Shown piece by piece: positions 1-10,434 of a DNA stretch of 64,000 bases. The translations under genes and the position numbers were made by a program. The notes under the pieces are model-generated. The model was given only the letters and a program-made list of their open reading frames with translations. It ran no database searches and had not been told where the DNA came from. This DNA comes from Uloborus plumipes (Eukaryota > Arthropoda > Arachnida > Araneae > Uloboridae): the NCBI GenBank assembly GCA_038373865.1, contig JAXGGA010005159.1:16706-80705 (forward strand). The letters are read 5' to 3'. Each line of letters opens with the position of its first letter. Position 1 is the first letter of the stretch.

Positions 1-1512
1 ATAAAAGATTTTTTTTAAGAACCTCATTGAGAATCGTTAAAAGAACAAATAATGTACAAAAACAAAAAGTGAGAAAGCCAGAAACCACTTCAAGTGCAAC
101 ACTAAAGAAAAGTAAAAAAAACTATAGGGTGGAGAAATGCAAAAAAAAAAAAAAAAAAGAACTACCATTTTGAGTGAAAAGAAATTTAGCGGTCAAACCA
201 GTTCACACGATTTACGCCAAACTTAACTCGCCAAACTATTCCGATATCAGCTATAACGACAGAACTGCCACATCTTATTAATTATCCCAGTTCCGAACGA
301 ATGGAAGATCATCCTTTTAAAATTTTTATTTTTAACATATTTTATTCACGAAGTTGCTGTTACTTTTTAGCGCAAATCGTACTCGTTGAAAAAGCTGCCT
401 AATACATTTATACAGCAACTTACCTAATAACTTATGAGTTCAAATCAATGCGTCGTTTAGAAAAAGCGGTATTTAATTTGACAGCCGGAGGAAAATTTAT
501 ATGCTGAGTTTGGCAACACACGGTAATCGCGTCTGATTTTTTCTTTTCCTTTTCATTCGTTTACTTTTTGTACGTTGGCGAGTTCGTGGCGCATTTTTCA
601 TTTATTATTTTTCATTACAGAAACGGTTTAATGACGGGGTTATATATTTAATGGGTCTAGAGGAGTATGGATCACATAATTGGCTGACGAACAGGAATAT
701 TTAATGAATGGCATCATAAAAAATACTGTCTACAAGAAATATCAGACAAATAAAAGATAAACTTTGCAGAACAAGATGTTATAAACATTGGGCAATTAAT
801 AAATCTGCAAGATTTATATTTTCAAGGAGCTAAAATACTTTTTTTATTTTTGTTGTACGGCGAGATTATTTTAGTTTTATTTATGGTAATGCATTTGTTA
901 TTAAAGTAATGGCATTTATATTTAAATTATTCCTGAAATTGTTTTACTCTCAAAGGGTAATCGAAAAATTATTTTATTTCTCTGTTTGATGCAAACGTTT
1001 TGATATAAATACATGAACATTAATAAAAAAGGTTAAATACATAAATATGTACAGAAATGTAAGAACTTAGTGCTAAGAGACAAGCACACACAGTGAGATT
1101 TCAAAAATTTCTGGAATGTCATAATTTTAGCAAAATATTTTAAACTTGCAAGTGAATGCGAAAAAAATTTCAAATATTTTTAATATAAATTTGTATTTTT
1201 ATATTTTAAACATTTTTATAGTTTTAATATATTTATATTATTAATTTATGTTTATATTATATTTTTAATATAAATTCAAATATTAATGATATAATATTCT
1301 TAAAATTTTTAAATATTACTAATGCATAAATAATTTATGCTTTAGTAATAAACCACTTTTCATAAAATATGCGTAGTACTAACAATAAAAAAAGAGACAT
1401 TTTTTTTTGTTTTCTGATTTAAACTCAAAAGTTTTATGGGTTTCATTTTCTTTAAAATGGTAATTTCGTGGTAACCAGTCGGACTATCAGTGAGAGCTGC
1501 AAGCTGCATACT
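1..1512. other. AT-rich spacer, no gene seen
   Basis: There is no supported coding region. The sequence is AT-rich, most strongly at about 1140-1340, where it is nearly all A and T. An uninterrupted run of 18 A lies at 141-158. I see no internal duplication or terminal inverted repeat here. Confidence 0.7.
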
Positions 1513-1516
1513 TTAA

Positions 1517-3402
1517 CCCATTAAGAGCAAGAATCTGAGAAACTGTCACGCCTAGCATTATGGGGTGATTCATGACCTCTCAGATTTTCTCCCAAAAATT
1601 ACCAAATGTTTATTATCTTATTGAAAGACTAAATCCAGAATGTTTTGCTCTAAAGTTGAGTTGTTTAGTTTTTATGGATCCCTAAAGTTGAAGGTGCGGC
1701 ATCAAAAATTAAGCGGATTTTCAAGACATGCAAGTTGCTGTGAGCCAAAACTCTTACCAGGAACTATTGAACTCCAACTTTCTTTTTGTATATGGAATAT
1801 AGAAGATTGAAACTACACAATATAAATGTTAAATTTGTGGTAAGTTGTTGCCGTAAGGTCAGTGAAGGCCCTCAAAACAAGGCATTTTTGACGTTTTTTA
1901 GCGTTTTTGAGGTCTAAAAACAGCTTGTATATTTCAGTTGGCACGGCAAAAGTGGTATCGTTTGAAAGACCAGTGTAAGCACTTTAAAATAATGTATAAA
2001 TAACCGAGGAAAGTTTAACGTACTTTTAGTTGCGTAAGGCCGAAATATGAAAAATGTCACATTTTACCGATATTCAAACGGTCATAACTTCCTCTGCCAA
2101 CAACATATTGAAATATTTTCTTTGCCAATGTCATACTCTGTTCTTTGTCTTAACAGAACAGTTGTGTTCTTTGAGGCGAAATGTGAAATTTTTTTTTACA
2201 AAAAATACACAGGAAAAAATATATTTTTTGTAAAAAAAATTTTCACATTTCGCCTCAAAGGACTCAACTGTTCTGTTAAGACAAAGAATAGAGTATGACA
2301 TTGGCAAAAAAAATATTTCAATATGTTGTTGGCAGAGGAAGTTATGACCGTTTGAATATCGCTAAAATATGACATTTTTCATGTTTCGGCCTTACGCAAC
2401 TAAAAGCACGTTGAACTTTCCTCGGTTATTTATACATTATTTTAAAGTGTTTACACTGGTCTTTCAAACAAAACTACTTTTGCCGTACCAACTGAAATGT
2501 ACAAACTGTTTTTGGACCGCAAAAACGCTAAAAAACGTCAAAAATGCCTTGTTTTGAGGGCCTTCACTGACCTTACGGCAACAACTTACCTTAAACTTAA
2601 CACTCATTTTGTAAAGTTTCAACCTTCTATATTCCATATACAAAAACAAAATTGGAGTTAAACAGTTCCTGGTAAGAGTTTTGGCTCACAGCAACTTCCA
2701 TGTCTTGAAAATCCGCTTAATTTTTGATGCTGCACCTTCAACTTTAGGGGTCCATAAAAACTAAACATCTCAACTTTAAAGCAAAACATTCTGGATTTGG
2801 TCTTTCAATAAGATAATAAACATTTGGTAATTTTTTGGAAAAAATCTGAGAGGTCATGAATCACAAGCGTGACACTCTCTCAGATTCTTGCTCTTAATGC
2901 CTAGCGTCCCTTTTTAGGGACGGTTCAAAAAAGGGTCTGAATGTCCCTAAAATGAACATTTCAACCAAATAACAGAGTTCAATTAGTACCTTGGTGTTGT
3001 TTCAATATGTAATAAACAGATTGCAGCACATAACCATTGTAAAGTGTGTTCTGTAGCAGTTTTAATATGATCTTTATCAAAAATGACATCGTTCACAATC
3101 TCAAGAAAAAAAGCTAAGTTTTCAAAGTTATTCCCATCTTTCCAGTTTATGTTAATTGCTGATTTTATTTCTTTTTATAAAATGTCTTTTTAAATATTAT
3201 ATCGTAGGCAGAAAAAAAAAATAGTAAAAAAAGTATGTACCCTCTGGGGTCTATCATAACTTTTAAGGGACGGTTTTTCTTTCCTTAATAAAAACATTAT
3301 TTTTTACATAATACTTTTTTTATTATTTTTCCTGTCCATTAAACACTGTTTGTAACCAGTATACAAAATATCTTTGGAAAAAAAATGTCAGGCATTAATG
3401 GG
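1517..3402. mobile_element. piggyBac-like non-autonomous element (outer)
   Basis: The element is flanked by TTAA on both sides (1513-1516 and 3403-3406), the target site typical of piggyBac transposons. Its right end read inward is CCCATTAATGCCT. The left end begins CCCATTAA and, once the inner element at 1525-2893 is removed, continues TGCCTAGCG, so both termini match CCCATTAATGCCT. Just inside the left end is the small hairpin GTCCCTTTTTAGGGAC near 2906. About 0.5 kb of the element's own sequence remains and no transposase is visible. Assignment to piggyBac rests on the TTAA target and the C-rich TIR start. Confidence 0.8.
1525..2893. mobile_element. TTAA-flanked long-palindrome (foldback) element
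   Basis: This element has almost no unique sequence. The first ~680 bases are repeated in reverse complement by the last ~680, with the turn near 2215-2235. Termini are GAGCAAGAATCTGAGA and its reverse complement, with TTAA at 1521-1524 and 2894-2897. It sits inside the left TIR of the outer piggyBac-like element and interrupts the motif CCCATTAATGCC. Small ORFs in the arms (2047-2298, 2369-2557 and the antisense 2464-2649) are mirror images of repeat sequence and I do not regard them as genes. A transcript through it would fold into a hairpin of nearly 700 bp. Confidence 0.85.
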
Positions 3403-3406
3403 TTAA

Positions 3407-5125
3407 GGTTAAATATAATTGCCAATAGACTATGAACGACTTGTAAGGATCTCTTTAAAATATTTAAAATAATCTAAAACAGAAGATCAAACTTCTTTAA
3501 AAGAACTGGTCGCCATTTGTTTACATAGAAGAAAAATTCGCAGTAAAAAAAATCAAATAAATACAACGAGAAGAAATATTTTCGGCATTTTCCAAATAAA
3601 TAATTTGCCAATGGTTTTCAATAGCGCTGTAAATGGGCGAAGCGAATTAAAAGGAACACTTTCTCTTTACTTTTATCTGTCAACTCCATTTTGCAAAACA
3701 TTATCGCCTGTTGCCAAATCGGACAAAAGAAATATTATCATCAGCGGTAAAATGCCTGAAAGGGGGAAAAAATGAATCCGACGTCGTATAATCCATTTCC
3801 ATTCAGAGGAGAACATTTTCCTGAAATTTTTCGTCTGTACATTTCCCATTTCGCATTCATGTAAAAGAATTCTGTGACAGATAGAAAAGTCCCCAAGTTT
3901 TATTTTTACTACTACATTTATTTCAGAATTCTGTTGCTCTTCAATGGCTAACTTTAATACAAAAGTAGATGAATGAATATTTTTCTTTTAACTAAACTGT
4001 AATTCATTTATATATATTTTACCCAAAATTATATTTTACAGTTGGGCCAATCCATGGTTACGGTCGTTACATTCACACAACTTCAGCTGTTCATATTGTA
4101 ACGAGTTTGTAGCACCTTCAACTTTCTTAAATGAGCATTCCAATCTTGAGGAAGTAACTATAAATTTATTTACAAGTATGTACACTTATTTACAATAAGA
4201 GCAGGAAACAATTGCTAAACATCCAGCAATTAGGTAGCAAACAGTACACTGTACTCTCAACAGTCACCACGTATCTATACAGTAATTAAGAAATTACAAA
4301 AGCAAAACATTCGCCCAAGCGAATAAAACGAGCCTATCAGAAATCAATTGTGAGAAAAACTAACTCACCCTGTTCAAGGCAGTTGGACAGCTACTTATAC
4401 TCGGAAGGAAATTTCTACAACATTCTAGCAAAATCCAGAGTATTCGATTCATTCACAAATTTAAATAATCCATTCAAGAAAATTCTAAAGATAAAAAGAA
4501 AAACCCACGACATTACAACTCCGAGCGAAAATGTCTTCATGCTTATTAAAGTTAGGAAAAGTGCAAAAAGTACAAAATGATACAGGGCCGGTATACAAGT
4601 GATAAAAGTGGTATCTTCAGATACTTTTGCAACATGTCGCGAGATAAAACCAAAACTAGTGACAATGGTGCAAGGCAGGAAAAACAACAACTATTTACAA
4701 GATTTGTAACATTATTGTATTCACAAATGCTCTTAAAGTTCTAATGGAAACAGAGAATGATTAAGCTCTCACCCAACATAATTATCACCTAGCGTTGGTT
4801 TGAAATCATGAGTGGAAGCCGTGGAAAAATCTCGAAAATGTGTGGTTACGGTCGTTACAAAAAAAAAAAGACATTTTTTTTTTTTGAGTGCAATGAAGCA
4901 CTGCTACTTTTCTGTAAATCTATTGTATGTATGATCTTCTGGATTTTTATAATAATTTCTCTATTAACCAGACATGATAACATACAAAAAGCTTTTTTGC
5001 TGAAAAATGAATTTTTATGAATTTTTGATTCCGGTTACGGTCGTTACACGTCTGACTATTTTCAACATGTATGTAGCTAAAAATAGTTTTTGAAGCAAAA
5101 ATATGTATAGAGTTGTTTTTTAGAT
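3407..5125. other. Spacer without recognisable gene
   Basis: No coding region is supported. ORFs of 70-91 codons on both strands (4350-5189) show no recognisable motifs and overlap one another. The only notable structure is a 16-base motif repeated three times (see 4056-5048). The part at about 3490-3890 has no obvious relative elsewhere in the window and may be ordinary single-copy sequence. Confidence 0.6.
4056..5048 (+). repeat. Three direct copies of a 16-base motif
   Basis: The motif GGTTACGGTCGTTACA occurs identically at 4056-4071, 4844-4859 and 5033-5048, all in the same orientation, with unrelated flanks. Spacing between starts is 788 and 189 bases. It could be a transposon terminus or subterminal motif or a protein-binding site. 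The sequence alone does not decide. Confidence 0.75.
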
Positions 5126-5133
5126 TGCTACCT

Positions 5134-5315
5134 AGTGGTGTACGTGGCTCAACCGCAACCTCCGCAGCGCGGGGGGAAGAGGGGTGCAAGAGGTTTGAGA
5201 TCGTACGATCCAGAAAAATAGCACTATAAGTTAAGCGGGAAAAATATTTTTCTTATTTTAATAGGGGGTGGGGGAGAACTTGCGGGGGAGCGCACCTTAG
5301 TCTATGTACGCTACT
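5134..5315. mobile_element. Short hAT-like MITE with 8-bp target duplication
   Basis: The ends are imperfect inverted repeats (AGTGGTGTACG against AGTAGCGTACA when the right end is read inward). The flanks are TGCTACCT (5126-5133) and TGCTACAT (5316-5323), an 8-bp duplication with one mismatch, as expected for hAT. The interior is only ~180 bp, with G-runs near both ends, a pattern also seen in the hAT elements at 24001, 38275 and 61461. It cannot encode a transposase. Confidence 0.7.
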
Positions 5316-5323
5316 TGCTACAT

Positions 5324-5712
5324 ATTTGAACTTTTTTCATAATAACACTATTAGTGTAGTAGTTCTCTGATTAGAAAAAACAAAGGTAGTATAAAATTTG
5401 CTTGGATCGAGTAAATTGTTTAAGTGAAAGGAATAATAGGAATATAAATTGATTGATAAAATTCATAAATAATTGATGAAATTTATAAATGATTGATGAA
5501 ATTTATTTCAGGTGATCTAGAGGGCCAAATTATTTGCTGCAACTGTCCAGAATGCTTCTTCAACCAATTGGAATCGTTACTATGCCAGGGACGGGATGCA
5601 TTTGGCTTCCTAAAAACTTCATCATTGTTCTGATAGTTGAAGATCATAAATGTCTGTGAAGTGGTTTTTAATTACCTGCGATAACCCTTTTTTCAGTCAG
5701 ATATTGGTTCTG
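5324..5712. other. Spacer with short direct repeats
   Basis: No gene is seen. At about 5446-5510 a ~24-base AT-rich unit containing ATTGATGAAATTTATAAAT is repeated about three times with small changes. The rest shows nothing recognisable. Confidence 0.55.
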
Positions 5713-7248
5713 CTAGACCGAAGGACCTAGTCCATGCCATTTAAAAACCTCCTACACCTTTCGTAGCATCGTAGCATCAGCCGCATCCCTAGAAGGGTTC
5801 TACTTAACTCCCTACAGTATCTTTGAAGGTGCCATATGAAGTCAAGTGGCATCCTATGGGTACCTTATGGCACCAAATGGGTAACCCATGGAGCATAATA
5901 TCGCTGCTAGACCGAAGGACCTAGTACTTGCCATGTAAAAACCTCCTACACCTTTCGTAGCATCGTAGCACGAATGGAATCCCTTGAAGGGTGCCACTTG
6001 ACTCCCTATAGCATCCTTGAAGGTTCCATATGAAGTCAAGTGGCATCCCATGGGTACCTTATGGCACCCAATGGGTTACCCATGGAACCTAATATCACTG
6101 CTAGACTGAAAGACCTAGTCCATGCCATGTAAAAACCTCCTACACCTTTCGTAGCAATAGCGGCACCCCTTGAAGGGTGCCACTTGACTCCCTATAGCAT
6201 CCTTGAAGGTACCATATGAAGTCAAGTGGCATCCCATGGGTACCTTATGGCACCCAATGGGTAACCCATGGAGCATAATATCGCTACTAGACCGAAGGAC
6301 CTAGTACTTGCCATGTAAAAACCTCCTACACCTTTCGTAGCATCGTAGCACGAACGGAATCCCTTGAAGGGTGCCACTTGACTCCCTATAGCATCCTTGA
6401 AGGTGCCATATGAAGTCAAGTGGCATTCTATGGGTACCTTATGGCACCAAATGGGTAACCCATGGAGCATAATATCGCTGCTAGACCGAAGGACCTAGTA
6501 CTTGCCATGTAAAAACCTCCTACACCTTTCGTAGCATCGTAGCACGAACGGAATCCCTTGAAGGGTGTCACTTGACTCCCTATAGCATCCTTGAAGGTGC
6601 CATATGAAGTCAAGTGGCATCCCATGGGTACCTTATGGCACCAAATGGGTAACCCATGGAGCATAATATCGCTGCTAGACCGAAGGACCTAGTACTTGCC
6701 ATGTAAAAACCTCCTACACCTTTCGTAGCATCGTAGCACGAACGGAATCCCTTGAAGGGTGCCACTTGACTCCCTATAGCATCCTTGAAGGTGCCATATG
6801 AAGTCAAGTGGCATTCTATGGGTACCTTATGGCACCAAATGGGTAACCCATGGAGCATAATATCGCTGCTAGACCGAAGGACCTAGTACTTGCCATGTAA
6901 AAACCTCCTACACCTTTCGTAGCATCGTAGCACGAACGGAATCCCTTGAAGGGTGTCACTTGACTCCCTATAGCATCCTTGAAGGTGCCATATGAAGTCA
7001 AGTGGCATCCCATGGGTACCTTATGGCACCCAATGGGTTACCCATGGAACCTAATATCACTGCTAGACTGAAAGACCTAGTCCATGCCATGTAAAAACCT
7101 CCTACACCTTTCGTAGCAATAGCGGCACCCCTTGAAGGGTGCCACTTGACTCCCAATAGCATCCTTGAAGGTACCATATGAAGTCAAGTGGCATTCCATG
7201 GGTACCTTGTGGCACCCAATGGGTAGCCCATGGAGCCTAATATCACCT
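5713..7248. repeat. 194-bp tandem array, eight copies
   Basis: Units begin with CTAGACCGAAGGACCTAG or the variant CTAGACTGAAAGACCTAG at 5713, 5907, 6101, 6287, 6481, 6675, 6869 and 7063. Six full units are 194 bp; the third and eighth copies share an 8-bp shortening (186 bp). Every unit carries an antisense ORF of about 65-82 codons. Because 194 is not a multiple of three, the frame is lost at each boundary, so I read these ORFs as by-products of repetition rather than genes. Units 4-5 and 6-7 are near-identical pairs, showing that a 388-bp dimer was duplicated. Degenerate half-units continue to about 7340. Confidence 0.95.
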
Positions 7249-7344
7249 TCAAGGTTGACATAGGGAGTCGAGTGGCACCCTTCAGCGGGTACCTCTTGTG
7301 CTACAACTTTTGACCCTGAAAGGTGCCACATGTAGAGCTCCTTT

Positions 7345-7470
7345 AGAGGACAGGCTGACTTATCCGACATTTTGGTTCTAGATTTGCTCAACGCGACTTG
7401 AGTAGATACCAGTGGTTCCACACTTGCCCTTTTGGAACCAAAATGTCGGATGAGTCAGCTCCCCTTTTGT
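7345..7470. mobile_element. Small TIR element (copy 1)
   Basis: Inverted ends with the shared core TCCGACATTTTGGTT (left) and its reverse complement (right) enclose ~60 bp. A second, longer copy with the same two ends lies at 37463-37935. The short length and inverted termini fit a MITE. The superfamily is unclear because no clean target duplication is visible. Confidence 0.65.
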
Positions 7471-7843
7471 AGGATCCTTAGCAGGGTTGCCAGATTTGAG
7501 AACTGTAAATACGGGACAGCCTTATGGGGGAGAGGGATAGAGAAATGAAGTCTAAAGGTTGAATTTTTACAACCTTTACTTTAATATTAAACCTTTCTCG
7601 CAAATATACATGAAGAAAAAAAATCACAATGATCATATGAATAAAAACTACATTTTTTATTGCATAGTCATTTTTCTTAACATTAATTATTGTATAAGTT
7701 CGTATTTAACTGTTATTAACCCCCTTTTTCCTGACATAGATCCATCATTGCAAATTTTGCCAGGTTAGCAAAAATTAAAAATTCAATGTCAATTTTCCAA
7801 AAAAAAAAAAAAACAAAAACAAAAACCAAGACCACTTATATGA

Positions 7844-8029
7844 AAATACATCAATTTCCTAAAACCGGAGGGTTGGAGGAAATTGACACACCGTTATGAT
7901 TCTCCAAATGACATACATGCCTATTTTGGCGTAAAAGATACAATAGCCGCTTGTATTGATGTTTTAAAAAAGCTAGACGTACCAGTGAGGAAATTTGAAT
8001 ATGTGCAAAATAATTTAATGAATCAATAA
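7844..8029 (+). pseudogene. Possible coding remnant, unidentified
   Basis: An open frame runs from just after a stop at 7841 to a double stop at 8027-8032. Its last ~50 residues have a protein-like composition (for example THRYDSPNDIHAYFGV, then VLKKLDVPVRKFEYVQ), unlike the poly-K/F ORFs that dominate this window. It lies inside the hAT element near its left end. I do not recognise the family. It may be a residue of the element's own gene or of a captured exon. It has no supported start codon. Confidence 0.3.
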
Positions 8030-8140
8030 TAAAATTTAGATTACAATTGAGTATACATAAAATTAAACTTAGCTACTTGAACTAACTGTAAGAAGATAGC
8101 CTAAAATAAATTTAAAAAAAAAACACTATTCAATATCATT

Positions 8141-8170
8141 AGGGGGGAAAACTGTACAGTTTTCCCCCCT
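8141..8170. repeat. Perfect 30-bp palindrome
   Basis: The sequence AGGGGGGAAAACTGT is followed immediately by its exact reverse complement. The inner half (ACTGTACAGTTTT) recurs a few bases downstream. It lies inside the hAT element and could form a cruciform. Confidence 0.9.
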
Positions 8171-8250
8171 GAAGATATACTGTACAGTTTTTTCAATACT
8201 ATATTGATATATTAATAATTCTAATACTAATGTCGGAAAATCTTTCTTTT

Positions 8251-9031
8251 TTACTTCCTTTTACGTAGTAAAGGAAGTATTGTGATCGCGAAAAAAAAAA
8301 AATCACTCAAATTTGAGTTTAAATTTTGATTTTGCTCACCCCCGAATGAATGTTCAGTAGTTTTTTCGACCTGTCAGCACTTGCATATGTACCTACCAAC
8401 ATATAAGCAGCCGAAAAATCCTTTTCAACCACCCCCGAGTTAATTACGACGAGTTTTCTCGTGACGTCTGTATGTACGTGTGTGCGGATGTATGTATGTA
8501 TGTGGGTCGCATAACTCAAAAACTATGTGCCGTAGAAGCTTCTAGCTTGGTATGTAGGCTCTGAGGATGGTCTAGTTGTGCACCTCCCCTTGTGGTTGCA
8601 TTCGAATGTTCCCAAGGGGGTGTTTTACCCCTTTTTGGGGGTAAATCAGTGTTAATTTCAATGCAGACTCAAGTCATATGAATTGGCGCGACCACTTGGC
8701 GATATGTCGCCAAGCTTTTGGTCGCCAAGTGTTTGACACCAACTTTGCGACATATCGCTAAGTTGGCGACAAATTTGGCGAAAAAATTATTTGTTGAATT
8801 TGGGTTCAACTTGGCGTGATTGGCGATATTTTGCGAAAAATTTACTGAATGATCTTAAAATCAGCAATATTTAGAAAATTAACCATTGTAAAATATTTTT
8901 TGCATTGTTTCGTGGCAGATTAGGGGAGTATATATTTGTTACCCTGCTCACTCCAAGCACTTTTTTTAACACTTAAGGCAACTACTAAGCAATTTACGCG
9001 TAAAAGGAAGTAGTGTGGAGTCCATACCAGA
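8251..9031 (+). mobile_element. 781-bp TIR element with TTGGCGA modules (copy 1)
   Basis: The start TTACTTCCTTTTACG and the near-terminal CGTAAAAGGAAGTA form an inverted repeat. The first ~30 bases are also a self-contained hairpin. A second copy of almost the same length is at 51234-52015. The region 8690-8790 is packed with TTGGCGACA and its reverse complement, giving overlapping small palindromes. The 66-codon antisense ORF at 8319-8519 recurs in the other copy but overlaps low-complexity GTATGTATGT sequence and has no recognisable domain. No transposase is present. Confidence 0.85.
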
Positions 9032-9414
9032 TTTTTTGAAATCATGTTTGCTACTTGATTTTATTGCTGTGATAATTATTCCTAATTTCTACTATGTCTT
9101 TAATTGCCATAAAGCTCATTGCAATTTCTATTACTACCGTTCATTGTGAAAATTATGTATCTTCACAATTTTAAAATGCATATTTGTTTGCTAAATAGAA
9201 TAACATTTAGTTACATCTTTTAGTATAAAAGAAAAGAAAAGCAAATTTCCGAAGATAAATATCTAGTAACTAATAGTAGCTGAACACTTATATAGGGAAA
9301 ATTTTGAGAAGGGCGTATATAAATGACTGTTACAGTGATTCCTGCTCTAACTGAATAGAACACTAATTACACCACTCTTCACTTGCTGTCAATAGCACCG
9401 TTTAGGAGAAAATA

Positions 9415-10053
9415 CAGGGTGTCCACTCCTATCGTGGACCAATAGCTAATTCCTTAAATGTTAGAGATAAGCATATAGTTCATTTAGGAAAAAATCTCTA
9501 AATTACGAAAGGAATTTTGGGTCTATTCAATGTTTTTCAAAAAATCAAATTTTGAAAGAGTTACGAAATTTAGATTTTTATACAGCCCCCCAGTCTTATC
9601 AATCATATTTAGTAAAACATTCTTGACACTGTAACGTTTAAAACTAAAAAAAAATCACTGTTCTACCACAAAAATTGACCGAGTTATGACGTTTTGAAAA
9701 ATCAAGATTTTGAAGGATTTCGCATACGGTCCCTCTCGATGACGTCATGAAATAATGCAAAATCTTGATTTTTCAAAACGTCATAACTCGGTCAATTTTT
9801 GTGGTAGAACAGTGATTTTTTTTTTAGTTTTAAACGTTACAGTGTCAAGAATGTTTTACTAAATATGATTGATAGGACTGGGGGCTGTATAAAAATCTAA
9901 ATTTCGTAACTCTTTCAAAATTTGATTTTTTGAAAAACATTGAATAGACCCAAAATTCCTTTCGTAATTTAGAGATTTTTTCCTAAATGAACTATATGCT
10001 TATCTCTAACGGTTAAGAAATCAGCTATTGGTCCACGTTAGGAGTGGACCCTG
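9415..10053. mobile_element. Palindromic TA-flanked MITE, complete
   Basis: The ends are CAGGGTGTCCACTCC and the near-exact reverse complement, flanked by TA on both sides, as in Tc1/mariner-type elements. The two halves (9415-9735 and 9748-10053) are reverse complements along nearly their whole length. The apex is a TGACGTCA octamer at 9740-9747. A truncated relative is at 45493-45874. It has no coding capacity. Confidence 0.9.
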
Positions 10054-10434
10054 TATACCCGCTAACAGTAATATAGCGGTTTCAGTAGAATGACAACCGG
10101 TCCTACTTCTGAAAGGGCGATATATTCCGATCTCATTTTCTCCACGGGTCCGTAAAACACTCCACGGGTCCGTGATGTGGAGCAGGGCCCTAACATTACA
10201 CTTCAGAACAGAAAAACATTATGATTGAATAAATTTTCTTATCACTCTATTTCACATTTTTTGTTTTCCTTTATTTTTTCTGAAAACAATGTTTTGTTTT
10301 GTAAAATGTTGCCCCTAGCTTAGAATACGGGACTTCAGCTGTCCCGTATCAAGGTTCCCCGGAACGCGGGACAATTTTTCAAAAAACGAGACTGTCCCTT
10401 GAAATCCGGGACGTCTGGCAACCCTGATCCTTAG

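Larger units (their letters stand above)
7482..10426. mobile_element. hAT-like element with two nested insertions
   Basis: The left end is CAGGGTTGCCAGATTT, and the right end read inward starts CAGGGTTGCCAGACG. The 8-bp flanking duplication ATCCTTAG is perfect (7474-7481 and 10427-10434), diagnostic for the hAT superfamily. Subterminal CGGGACA-type motifs occur near both ends (7512 and 10330-10400). A TIR element sits at 8251-9031 and a palindromic TA-MITE at 9415-10053, leaving about 1.5 kb of hAT sequence. A short open stretch at 7844-8029 could be a coding remnant, but no recognisable hAT dimerisation or zinc-finger domain remains. Confidence 0.88.

Noticed and set aside
5713..7248. CRISPR array
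   Set aside because: The units are head-to-tail copies with no unique spacers, and the sequence is eukaryotic. The same applies to 19906-20649 and 39950-41790.
5854..7421. Series of antisense ORFs of 65-114 codons with near-identical proteins
   Set aside because: They are translations of the 194-bp tandem unit. The unit length is not divisible by three and each ORF dies in the next unit, so repetition explains them.
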